Below, piece after piece: positions 1 to 7,600 of a DNA stretch of 64,000 bases. The stretch's first letter is position 1. Each line of letters begins with the position of its first letter. Source of the stretch: Streptomyces sp. NBS 14/10. Lineage in GTDB: Bacteria > Actinomycetota > Actinomycetes > Streptomycetales > Streptomycetaceae. The position numbers and the translations under genes are program-made. The DNA is taken from the NCBI RefSeq assembly GCF_002224125.1, contig NZ_NCSM01000013.1, forward strand, positions 155,434 through 219,433, written 5' to 3'. Below the pieces are notes generated by a model, which ran no database searches, was not told the DNA's origin, and saw only the letters and a list, made by a program, of their open reading frames with translations.

Positions 1-1627
1 CCGTACCGTCGTCCGTCCCGGCCGCCCCGTCCGTACCGTCCGTACCGTCCGTACCGTCCGGCCTGTCCGCCTTGCCTGCCCCGGGCGCCGCGCCCGTGAC
101 CTCGCCCCCGCCCAGATACTCCTCGCTGATCTCCTTCGGCCCGAACGGCCACACCTTCTCGAACCGCGACCAGAGCACGAACGCCACACACCCCGCCCCG
201 ACCCACGCCAGCGACCACTCGATGGGGTGGCGCCCGGGCGAGTTCTTGTCCGCGTATCCGTAGATCACCAGCCACCCCACCAGCGCGACCACGCTCGGCA
301 GCGGATACAGCCACATCCGGTACGGACGCCGCAGCGCCGGCTGCCGGCGGCGCAGCACCGTCACGGCGAGGACCTGCGCCAGCGCCTGCACGATGACCAT
401 CACGGTGGTGAGCAGCTGGATCAGCGTGGCCAGGTCGGTGTGGCGGCCGATCAGGAAGCCGATGGCCGTGACCACGCCCATCGTGGCCAGGCCCAGCACG
501 GGGAAGCGGTGGCGCGGGTGGAGCGTGCCGTACGGGCGGAAGAAGACGCGTTCGCGGGCGGCGTCGTAGGGGACGCGGGAGCCGCCGAGCAGCCCCGCGA
601 AGACGGACGCGAAGGCTGTGACCAGGATGAGGACCGTGACGACATCGGCCGCCCCCTTCCCCCAGGTCTCCTCCATGACCGCGGACGCGACGGATTGGGA
701 CGCCACCGACTTGGAGTCGAGCATCTGATGCCAGTCGATGACGCCGAGGGTGCCGATCTGGAGCAGCAGGTAGATGCCCATGATGCCGAGGATCGAGACG
801 ACGATCGCGCGGGGCAGGGTGCGGCCGGGGTCCTTGATCTCGGCGCCCATGTACGCGGCGGTGTTGTAGCCGAGGTAGTCGTAGATGCCGATGGTCAGCC
901 CCGCCGCGAAGCCGGTCCAGAAGTGGCCGGACCCCAGGTCGAAGGCGTGCGCGGGGTAGGTGAACGCCTTGTCCGGGTCGAAGTCGCTGAGCGCCGCCGC
1001 GATCACCAGCACCACGGAGGTGATCATCACGCCCCACATCACGGCGCTGAGCTTGGCGATGTGCTCCACGCCCCGCCACAGCAGCAGCACGACCAGGGCG
1101 ATGACGCCGAGCCCGACGAGGTCGCCCTGCGTCTGTGTCATGCCGTGCCACAGATACCCGAGGTACTGCACCAGCCCGACCACACCCGTGGACATGATCA
1201 GCGGGATGAACAGCATCGCCGTCCACACGAACAGAAAGGGCATCAGCTTGCCGCTGCGGTACTGGAACGCCTGGCGCAGATAGACGTAACTGCCCCCCGC
1301 CCCGGGCAGCGAGGCGCCGAGTTCGGCCCAGATCAGCCCGTCCGCCAGCGCCAGCACCGCGCCCGCGAGAAAGCCGATGACGGCCTGGGGCCCGCCGAAG
1401 GCCGCGACCATGAGAGGGATGGTCACGAACGGCCCGATGCCGCACATCTGGCTCATGTTGATGGCGGTGGCCTGGAACAGCCCGATCCGGCGGACGAATC
1501 CGCCCCCGCCGCCCCCGCCGCCGTTCCCCCCGCCCGGGCCGTTGCCCCCGCCGCCTGCGCCGTCCCCACCGTCCGCGCCGCTTCCCCCGCCCGGCGGGGT
1601 CTTGCTGAGCGCCGGTCCTCCGGCCAT
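1..1627 (-). CDS. APC-family amino-acid permease (3' end beyond the window)
   Basis: The reverse strand from the ATG at 1627-1625 reads open to the left edge, about 542 codons with no stop, so the C-terminus is missing. After a Gly-rich, probably disordered N-terminus (about 35 residues) comes the APC signature around TAINMSQMCGIGPFVTIPLM, then about 12 hydrophobic segments. The family moves amino acids or polyamines by proton symport or exchange across the plasma membrane; the substrate cannot be read here. The visible tail is hydrophilic and ends in TDG repeats. The gene is divergent from a ROK regulator and shares a 54-bp promoter region with it, so that regulator may control it. Confidence 0.85.
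   Translation of the reverse strand, partial: MAGGPALSKTPPGGGSGADGGDGAGGGGNGPGGGNGGGGGGGGFVRRIGLFQATAINMSQMCGIGPFVTIPLMVAAFGGPQAVIGFLAGAVLALADGLIWAELGASLPGAGGSYVYLRQAFQYRSGKLMPFLFVWTAMLFIPLIMSTGVVGLVQYLGYLWHGMTQTQGDLVGLGVIALVVLLLWRGVEHIAKLSAVMWGVMITSVVLVIAAALSDFDPDKAFTYPAHAFDLGSGHFWTGFAAGLTIGIYDYLGYNTAAYMGAEIKDPGRTLPRAIVVSILGIMGIYLLLQIGTLGVIDWHQMLDSKSVASQSVASAVMEETWGKGAADVVTVLILVTAFASVFAGLLGGSRVPYDAARERVFFRPYGTLHPRHRFPVLGLATMGVVTAIGFLIGRHTDLATLIQLLTTVMVIVQALAQVLAVTVLRRRQPALRRPYRMWLYPLPSVVALVGWLVIYGYADKNSPGRHPIEWSLAWVGAGCVAFVLWSRFEKVWPFGPKEISEEYLGGGEVTGAAPGAGKADRPDGTDGTDGTDGAAGTDDGT
5..60. repeat. 9-bp tandem repeat in the permease tail
   Basis: The unit GTCCGTACC is repeated several times in the 3' part of the permease gene and encodes Thr-Asp-Gly repeats. 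The 9-bp unit keeps the reading frame, so copy number could vary without breaking the gene. Confidence 0.6.
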
Positions 1628-1661
1628 CTGGACCTCCCTGGCTCGCCGTGCGAGTGTGATT

Positions 1662-1680
1662 AAGTTAAGGAGCCTTACTT
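1662..1680. promoter_or_regulatory. Imperfect palindrome, candidate ROK operator
   Basis: AAGTTAAGGAGCCTTACTT is an inverted repeat (TAAGG-AG-CCTTA core) lying between the divergent permease and ROK genes. It overlaps the AAGGAG ribosome-binding site of the ROK gene and ends just before its start. It is unusually AT-rich for this genome, as ROK operators often are. The role is inferred. Confidence 0.5.
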
Positions 1681-1681
1681 G

Positions 1682-2890
1682 ATGAGTCAAGACTCGGAAC
1701 CCTGGAACCGGCAGCGGCTGCGCAGCAACAACGAACGCCTGCTGCTGGCCCGGCTGCGCGCCGCCGATGGCCCCGCCTCCCGGGCCCAACTCGCCCGCGA
1801 GACGGGCCTGTCCAAGCCCACCGTCTCCAGCGCCCTGGCCGCCCTCGAAGAGGCCGGTCTGGTACGCGAGGCGGGCCGGCAGGCGCCGCCGGAGCGCGGC
1901 AGGGTCGCCGTGCTGTACGAACCGGACCCGACCGCCGGCTACGTCCTCGGCCTGGACATCGGGCGCGCCTGGCTGCGCGTGGCCGCCGCCGACCTGGACG
2001 GCACCGTCGTCGCACGCGCGGAGGTGCGCAACCGCGGTCGCAGCGCCGCCGCCATGGCGGACCTCACCGTCGCCGCGGCCCGCCGGGTCATCGCCGACGC
2101 CGGGGTGGACCCGGCCCTGGTCGCGCACACCGTCGTCGGCGTGCCCGGGGTGTACGACCCCGAACGGCGGCGGGTGCGCTACGCCGACAACCTGCCCGGC
2201 TGGGGCCGCGCCGGCCTGCTGGACCGGATGCGCGAGGAATTGGGCACCCCCCTGGGCACCTCCCTGTCGGTGCACAACGACGCGAACCTGGCGGCGCTCG
2301 GCGAGTACACCTTCGGCGCCGGGCGGGGCAGCAGGCTCTTCGTATACGTCCTGGTCGGCACCGGTCTCGGCATGGGCGTGGTGGCCGACGGGCGGCTGTT
2401 CACCGGGGCGCACGGGGCGGCCGGGGAGATCGGCTTCCTGCCGCTGCTGCCCCAGGTGGGCGGCGCCGAGCGGCAGGGTCTTGAGGGCGCGGTCGCGGCC
2501 GAGGCGGTCGTACGGGCCGCCCGGGAGCTCGGCATGTCCGGCACCAGGTCCGAACCGCTGACCGCCAAGGCCGTCTTCGACGCGGCGCGGGACGGGGTCG
2601 CGCCCGCGCTGGAGGCCGTACGGCAGGAGGCCGAGCGGCTGGCCCATGTGGTCGCGGCCGTCGCGGCCGTGCTCGATCCGGACCTGGTGGTGCTCGGCGG
2701 CGGCGTCGGCCACAGCGCGGACCTGCTGCTGCGGACGGTCGAGCTGACCCTGCAGCGGATCGGACCGCTGCGGCCGAAGGTGGCGGCGAGCGCGCTCGGC
2801 GAGGACGCGGTGCTGCTCGGCGCGGTGGCGACGGGTCTTGAGGCGGCCCGGGAGCGGGTGTTCACCCGTACCCGGGAGGGCGGCGCGTAA
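1682..2890 (+). CDS. ROK-family transcriptional regulator
   Basis: 402 residues, the usual ROK-regulator length. The N-terminal winged helix-turn-helix spans about residues 35-70 (AQLARETGLSKPTVSSAL). The ROK sugar-kinase-like domain follows, with GLDIG, GVPGVYDP and NDANLAALGEY. The zinc motif normally following GEIGH (CxCGxxGCxE) is absent: the protein reads GEIGFLPLLP and has no cysteines there, so the zinc-dependent fold is lost or replaced. ATG at 1682 is preferred over TTG at 1679 because AAGGAG sits 9 bases upstream. It probably senses a sugar or metabolite and may control the divergent permease. Confidence 0.9.
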   Translation: MSQDSEPWNRQRLRSNNERLLLARLRAADGPASRAQLARETGLSKPTVSSALAALEEAGLVREAGRQAPPERGRVAVLYEPDPTAGYVLGLDIGRAWLRVAAADLDGTVVARAEVRNRGRSAAAMADLTVAAARRVIADAGVDPALVAHTVVGVPGVYDPERRRVRYADNLPGWGRAGLLDRMREELGTPLGTSLSVHNDANLAALGEYTFGAGRGSRLFVYVLVGTGLGMGVVADGRLFTGAHGAAGEIGFLPLLPQVGGAERQGLEGAVAAEAVVRAARELGMSGTRSEPLTAKAVFDAARDGVAPALEAVRQEAERLAHVVAAVAAVLDPDLVVLGGGVGHSADLLLRTVELTLQRIGPLRPKVAASALGEDAVLLGAVATGLEAARERVFTRTREGGA

Positions 2891-2918
2891 CCCCGCACCC
2901 GGGAGGGCGGCGCGTAAC
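2870..2918. repeat. 22-bp direct repeat duplicating the ROK gene end
   Basis: A 22-bp stretch containing the last codons and TAA stop of the ROK gene (2870-2891) recurs at 2897-2918, a tandem duplication with 27-bp period. The second copy lies in the 64-bp gap before the convergent XRE gene. Confidence 0.8.
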
Positions 2919-2954
2919 GCGAAGCGCTACCCGGCTACGCAACCACTGCCCCGA

Positions 2955-3845
2955 CTACGCAACCGCTGCTGTGGCCCGCGCCAGCGCCCGCAGCGCCTCG
3001 GCCGTCGGGGAGCCCTTCTCCACCGCGTACGTGCACAGCACCTGGCCGGGGTCCGAGGGCAGTACGAAGGCCTCGTACGCCAGCGTCAGATCCCCCGCCA
3101 CCGGGTGCCGGATCCACTTCGTACCGCTGGTGCGCTCGCGTACCAGCTGCGCCTCCCACCGCCGCCGGAACTCCTCACTCCGCTCCAGCAGTTCCTCGAC
3201 GACCTGGCACACCCGGGGGTGGTCGGGGTGGCGTCCGGTCTCCGCCCGCAGGCTCGCCACCGTCTCGTCGGCGACCTTGTCCCAGTCCGGGTGCAGGGCC
3301 CTGGCGTCCGGGTGGAGGAAGACCAACATGGCGGCGTTGCGCTCCCGCTCCGGGATCGCGGGGAGGTCGAAGCAGACCCGGCCGCCCAGCAGATTCCAGG
3401 CGAGGATGTCCGCGCCGGGCCCGAAGACGAAGGCGGGCACGGACTCGTCCATGGCGTCCAGCAACAGCCGGACCTCGGGCCGCACGCGCGGCCGGGGACC
3501 GGATTCCGGCTGCTGCCCAGGTCCGTGCCCGTGCCCGTGCCCGTGCCCATGCCCGTGCCCATGCCGGGGCAGCGTGATGTTGCGCAGATACGTGTGCTCG
3601 GACGGCGTCAGCCGCAGCGCCCGCGCGAGGGCGTCCACCACCGAGTCCGAGACGGCGGGGGCGCGGCCCTGCTCGATACGGGTGTAGTAGTCGACGCTGA
3701 TCCCCGCCAACTGCGCGACCTCCTCGCGGCGCAGCCCCCGCACCCGGCGCCGTACGAGCCCGTCGGGCAGCCCCAGCTCGGCGGGGTCGAGCGCCGCGCG
3801 CCGCGCCCTCAGGAACGCCTTGATCTCCGGCTCCGCATCGCCCAT
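2955..3845 (-). CDS. XRE-family regulator with MmyB-like ligand-binding domain
   Basis: 296 residues. The N-terminal XRE helix-turn-helix lies at about 30-85 (LRREEVAQLAGISVDYYTRI), and the C-terminal MmyB-like domain runs from about 130 to the end (AFVFGPGADILAWNLL). These proteins usually bind a fatty-acid-like or other small ligand and repress a neighbouring oxidoreductase gene. The hinge between domains has a run of seven His-Gly pairs (about 95-110), a possible metal site not typical of the family. It is divergent from the aldo/keto reductase at 4054, the likely target. Confidence 0.88.
   Translation of the reverse strand: MGDAEPEIKAFLRARRAALDPAELGLPDGLVRRRVRGLRREEVAQLAGISVDYYTRIEQGRAPAVSDSVVDALARALRLTPSEHTYLRNITLPRHGHGHGHGHGHGHGPGQQPESGPRPRVRPEVRLLLDAMDESVPAFVFGPGADILAWNLLGGRVCFDLPAIPERERNAAMLVFLHPDARALHPDWDKVADETVASLRAETGRHPDHPRVCQVVEELLERSEEFRRRWEAQLVRERTSGTKWIRHPVAGDLTLAYEAFVLPSDPGQVLCTYAVEKGSPTAEALRALARATAAVA
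3524..3565. repeat. 6-bp tandem repeat encoding a His-Gly run
   Basis: About seven near-perfect copies of GTGCCC (two with a CATGCC variant) lie in the linker of the XRE gene and encode alternating His and Gly on the reverse strand. Being in-frame hexamers, they can expand or contract without a frameshift. Confidence 0.8.
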
Positions 3846-3853
3846 CGCTCCAT

Positions 3854-3899
3854 TATCCGCTGTGGGGCCCGGTATCCGCTGTGGGGCCCGGTATCCGCG
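3854..3899. repeat. 19-bp tandem repeat in a divergent promoter region
   Basis: TATCCGCTGTGGGGCCCGG occurs at 3854-3872 and 3873-3891, with a partial third copy to 3899. It lies just upstream of the XRE gene and may duplicate an operator. Further short direct repeats (GACCACAGCA, GACCGCATCCA) lie at about 3994-4038 before the reductase. Confidence 0.75.
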
Positions 3900-4053
3900 G
3901 GGGTACCCGGAAGGGGCCCGTCCGGGTGGTTCTGCCAGACCCAGGTTGAACCGGGCCTGGTCCCCCCATCACCCGGATCCGAGGCTGTAGCCACAGACCA
4001 CAGCAGACCACAGCAGACCGCATCCACGACCGCATCCACATAAGGCGGACCCC

Positions 4054-5094
4054 ATGAAGCGCAGAATCCTCGGCGGCACCGGCATCTCGGTCAGCGAATA
4101 CGCCCTGGGCACGATGATGTTCGGAAGCTGGGCCAACCAGGACCACGACGACTCGGTACGGATCATCCACCGCGCCCTGGACGCGGGCATCAACTTCGTC
4201 GACACCGCCGACGTCTACTCCAGCGGCGAGTCGGAGGACATCGTCGGCAAGGCGCTCAAGGGGCGCCGTGACGATGTCGTCCTGGCGACCAAGGTCTTCA
4301 ACTCCATGGGCCCGGACGCCAACCACGGCGGCAACTCCCGGCGCTGGATCACCCGCGGGATCGAGAACAGCCTGCGCCGCCTCGGCACCGACTACATCGA
4401 CCTGTACCAGATCCACCGCCCCGACCCGGCGACCGATATCGACGAGACCCTTTCGGTCCTGTCGGACCTCGTCCGGGCGGGGAAGGTGCGGGCCGTGGGC
4501 TCGTCCACCTTCCCGGCGGAGCAGATCGTGGAGGCCCACTGGACCTCCGAACGGCGCGGCCACGTCCGCTTCCGCAGCGAGCAGCCGCCGTACTCGATGC
4601 TGGCGCGCTCGGTGGAGGCGGCGGTGCTGCCGACCGCCCAGAAGTACGGGATGGGCGTGCTGACCTGGGGCCCGCTCTCCGCGGGCTGGCTGTCCGGCCG
4701 CTACACCAAGGCGTCCGACATCGATCTGACCGGCGGCCGTTCGGCCATCGAGCGGCACAAGTTCGACCCCTCGCTGCCGGGGAACGCGCGCAAGCTGGAG
4801 GCCGTCGGCAAGCTGGCCGAGCTGGCCTCGGACGCCAAGCTCTCGCTGCCGCATCTGGCGCTCGCGTTCGTACGGTCGCATCCGGCCGTCACCTCGGTGA
4901 TCATCGGTCCGCGCACGATGGAGCAGTTGGAGGACCTGCTCGCGGGGGTGGACGTGGAGCTGAGCGAGGACGTCCTGGACCGCATCGACGAGATCGTCCC
5001 GCCGGGTACGGACCTCAACCGGGACGACAGCTACTACACGCCGCCCGCCCTGGCCGACAAGGCACAGCGTCGCCGACGGCCGGGCGCCGCCTGA
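4054..5094 (+). CDS. Aldo/keto reductase
   Basis: 346 residues, standard for the family (a TIM-barrel NADPH-dependent carbonyl reductase). The catalytic tetrad can be traced: Asp and Tyr in FVDTADVYSSGESE, Lys in VVLATKVF, His in LYQIHRPD. The C-terminal NADPH-binding segment is VIIGPRTMEQLEDL. It belongs to the YghZ/Tas-like branch. AAGGCGG precedes the ATG. It is divergent from an MmyB-type XRE regulator across 208 bp, a pairing where the regulator commonly represses the oxidoreductase. The substrate is not evident. Confidence 0.92.
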   Translation: MKRRILGGTGISVSEYALGTMMFGSWANQDHDDSVRIIHRALDAGINFVDTADVYSSGESEDIVGKALKGRRDDVVLATKVFNSMGPDANHGGNSRRWITRGIENSLRRLGTDYIDLYQIHRPDPATDIDETLSVLSDLVRAGKVRAVGSSTFPAEQIVEAHWTSERRGHVRFRSEQPPYSMLARSVEAAVLPTAQKYGMGVLTWGPLSAGWLSGRYTKASDIDLTGGRSAIERHKFDPSLPGNARKLEAVGKLAELASDAKLSLPHLALAFVRSHPAVTSVIIGPRTMEQLEDLLAGVDVELSEDVLDRIDEIVPPGTDLNRDDSYYTPPALADKAQRRRRPGAA

Positions 5095-5097
5095 GTA

Positions 5098-5830
5098 CTA
5101 GTTGCTCCAGAGCTGGGCCTTTCTGGAGGCGTTGCACGCCGCCATCTTGACGGTGGAGCCGTCCGCCTCCAGGCACTGCCCGTTGTCGGTGTTCCGCAGC
5201 AGTGAGCCGCCGGAGCCGGAGGCTCCGATCTTCCAGTGCTGGGCGGTACCGCCACCGCACACCTGCACATAGGAGCCGTCGAGGCAGGAGTCGTTCTTCT
5301 TGTTGACGACGTTGTACGTTCCCCCGCTGGTCGAGGCGAACTTCCACACGACCACGTTGTCGGAACCGCAGGCCTGGATCGCCATGTACCAGCCGGCGCC
5401 CGGATCGCCGAGGCAACCCTCGGCGCCGACGTTCCGCAGGTGGGCGCCGGAGCTCGGCCGGAGGGAACCGCTGGGCGGAGGCGAGTTGTCCGGCTTGTTC
5501 GTGGCGGGTGGTGCGCCACCGCCCGAGTCGCCGCCCCCGGCGCCCCCGGCGCCTGCGCCTGTGCCTTTGCCGGAGCCGACGGAGGTCGTGTCTTTGGGGC
5601 GTTTCGCCGGGCTGGAGCCCTCCCTGCCGGACTTGCCGCCCCCGCCCTTCTTGCCGTCCGAGGCCTTGGAGCTGCCGCCGGACGGGGGCGGGGTCGCCGG
5701 GCCCGTGACGGTGGCCGAAGGGGACGCGCTCGGGTCGTCCGCTCCCTGGGAGATCGCGTCGTACAGGGAGAGGACGGCGTAGAGGCGGCGCCGGTCGTCA
5801 CGACGGGGACGACGAACAACACCAGCGTCT
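5098..5830 (-). pseudogene. Ricin-type lectin domain fragment without a proper start
   Basis: The reading frame encodes a Lys/Gly/Pro/Ser-rich linker followed by a ricin B-type beta-trefoil lectin module of about 115 residues (GCLGDPGAG, QHWKIG, NGQCLEADGS, AQLWSN). The module binds sugars in secreted or surface proteins. The first in-frame start is at 5385, inside the lectin module, while linker sequence (ADDPSASPSATVTGP) continues upstream with no ATG, GTG or TTG until a stop near 6110. It is therefore probably the 3' remnant of a larger gene, plausibly the broken kinase at 6348-7093 with its membrane segment lost. A short intact lectin gene starting at 5385 is less likely. Confidence 0.65.
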
Positions 5831-6347
5831 CTGATCGGCTCGGGTTTCCTGGGTCGTCCTGGGTGATCCGGGGCGACGTCGGGTGGATGGCTCGTGTTGG
5901 CGTGCTGGCGGGGGTTGGAGTCCCGCTGGTGTGAGCCGGTTGCGGCCTGGTGCGGCCGGTGCCGATCGTGTTCGGTTCCTGCTGCTGTCGACGCCGCTGG
6001 GTGCGGCGGGTCTGGCGCGGTGGAGGCCGCCCTGCCGGACGCTTTCCGAGCCGGTGTGGACCCGGCCGGGGCAGGGACCCCACGCCGCCTCCCGGGCGCG
6101 GGGCGTTCGGTTCACGGGAGCCATGGAGTCCGCTCCCTGTTCTGTTGGCAGGCCGACGCGGAATGAAGATGCGCGGCCAGGACTGCACCGTAGCGCCATC
6201 GCCCCCACCGGCAACAGCTCCACCGGACATCTCACCCGATCGCGTGAATGCATCGAACGGGTGATCCAGAAACTGGGGCGTCGCCCGCCCAAGGAACACC
6301 CAGGATCCTCACGCCAATCGAACGACTGAAGATATCAGCAGCGACCG
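5831..6347. other. Region without a recognisable gene, between two pseudogene parts
   Basis: No open frame here resembles a known protein on either strand, and codon use is not coherent in any frame. Composition is less GC-rich between about 6120 and 6340. It separates the truncated kinase from the lectin fragment and may be foreign or rearranged DNA. No terminal inverted repeats or transposase motif were found. Confidence 0.5.
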
Positions 6348-7093
6348 TCAACACCCCTGAGCTGGTGGCATGTTCGGCGCCATGTACTCGGGAGTGCCGA
6401 TGATGTCGCCGGTCCGGGTCACCTTGGTCTGATCGGCCGCGCGGGCGATGCCGAAGTCGATGAGGGTGACGCCGTCGGCGGTGAGCATGATGTTGGACGG
6501 CTTGAGGTCACGGTGCAGCATGTCCCGCTTGTGGACGGCTTCCAGCTCGCGGGCGAGCCCGGCAAGCAGCGCCCACAGCGAGGCGGGGGGCAGGGGCCCG
6601 CCGTGGGCGGTGGCGGCATCGGAGAGGGTGAGCCCGGGGACGTACTCGGTGGCGAACCACGGGGGCTTCGCCGTGCGGTCACTGGCGAGCACGGGTGCGC
6701 CGACGCCGCTCGGCAGGCGGCCCATGTTGTCCAGCTCCTGCCCGAAGTGACGCAGGAAGACGGGGTCTTCGGCGTATCCGGCAGTACCTGCTTCACGGCG
6801 GTGTACCGGCCGGGCGCGACGCCGAGAAACACCCGCCCCATGCCACCGACCCCGAGCCGGCCGATCAGCGGGAACGCCCCGATACGCCTCGGATCGTCGG
6901 CGGCGAGGCGTTCGGCGCCGCTGCCCGCGAGGTCGATGCGGCCCGGATCGGCTGCTCCCTTGTCTCCGCTGGCCCCGCCGTCCCCGCTGCCTCCGCCGCC
7001 TCCGCTGCCCCCGCGCAGCCCGTGCTCTCCGTCAGTGGCCAGCCAGTCCCCGTGTCCCCGTGTTCCCGTGTTCCCCGTTGTTGGTCGTGACAA
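6348..7093 (-). pseudogene. Ser/Thr protein kinase, frameshifted and truncated
   Basis: The first part encodes the N-lobe: RRIGAFPLIGRLGVGGMG (Gly loop) and AVKQVLPD (catalytic Lys). At about 6773-6778 a one-base loss shifts the frame; the other frame resumes with YAEDPVFLRHFGQELDN and continues through HRDLKPSN (catalytic loop), DFGIARA (metal site) and GTPEYMAP. It then stops after about 8 unrelated residues, so most of the C-lobe is missing. A Hanks-type kinase of this group is normally followed by a transmembrane helix and an extracellular sensor. Not functional as it stands unless the frameshift is a sequencing error, and it is truncated even then. Confidence 0.85.
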
Positions 7094-7099
7094 CGGAGG

Positions 7100-7552
7100 T
7101 TACCCAGCGCGGTCCTCGATGCCGACAGCCGCGAGCGCCAGGCGGATCAGTTCCCTGTCCCGCTCATAGGTCAGGCGTTCGCAAGCCTCGTCCGGCGGCA
7201 GCCATACGAGCCGGTCGACCTCGTCGTTGGGCACGAAGTCCTCGTCGGTTCCATGGGCCCCGTCGGCCCCGGCCGGTTCCGCCGCCCAGTAACGGACCTC
7301 CTTGGGGCGGCCCTTGGCCAGATAGCGCACGGTGGGCAGCGCGGCCCCCGGCACACAGACCACCCCGGTCTCCTCCAGCACCTCGCGCACCGCGCCCTGG
7401 AGCGGCTCCTCGCCCCGCTTGAGCTTGCCTTTCGGATGCGACCAATCGTCGTAACGCGGTCTGTGCACGAGCGCGATCTCCGGTCCGCCGTCGCGCGGGG
7501 AGCGCCGCCACAGGACGCACCCCGCCGCGCGGATCACCGACTTCTCATCCAT
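7100..7552 (-). CDS. Nudix hydrolase (MutT-like)
   Basis: 150 residues, a single Nudix domain. The Nudix box is complete: Gly in GKLKRGEE, then REVLEETG. These enzymes hydrolyse nucleoside diphosphates linked to another moiety (oxidised dNTPs, Ap4A, diphosphoinositol or polyphosphate-type compounds). Many actinobacterial MutT1 proteins carry a C-terminal histidine phosphatase; this one lacks it. It is the last gene of the ppk-CHAD-Nudix series on the reverse strand, 48 bp after the CHAD gene, which points to polyphosphate or nucleotide housekeeping. Confidence 0.92.
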   Translation of the reverse strand: MDEKSVIRAAGCVLWRRSPRDGGPEIALVHRPRYDDWSHPKGKLKRGEEPLQGAVREVLEETGVVCVPGAALPTVRYLAKGRPKEVRYWAAEPAGADGAHGTDEDFVPNDEVDRLVWLPPDEACERLTYERDRELIRLALAAVGIEDRAG

Positions 7553-7600
7553 GCACCGGCTCCCCTCTGCTCCGGTCCCTTCCCGTCCGTCAGGAGTCCG

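Noticed and set aside
227..1663. Long forward frame over the permease
   Set aside because: It is antisense to the permease, whose membrane-protein sequence is coherent; the forward product is Arg/His/Asp-rich without homology.
5831..6347. Insertion sequence in the kinase/lectin gap
   Set aside because: No terminal inverted repeats, target duplication or transposase motif could be found.
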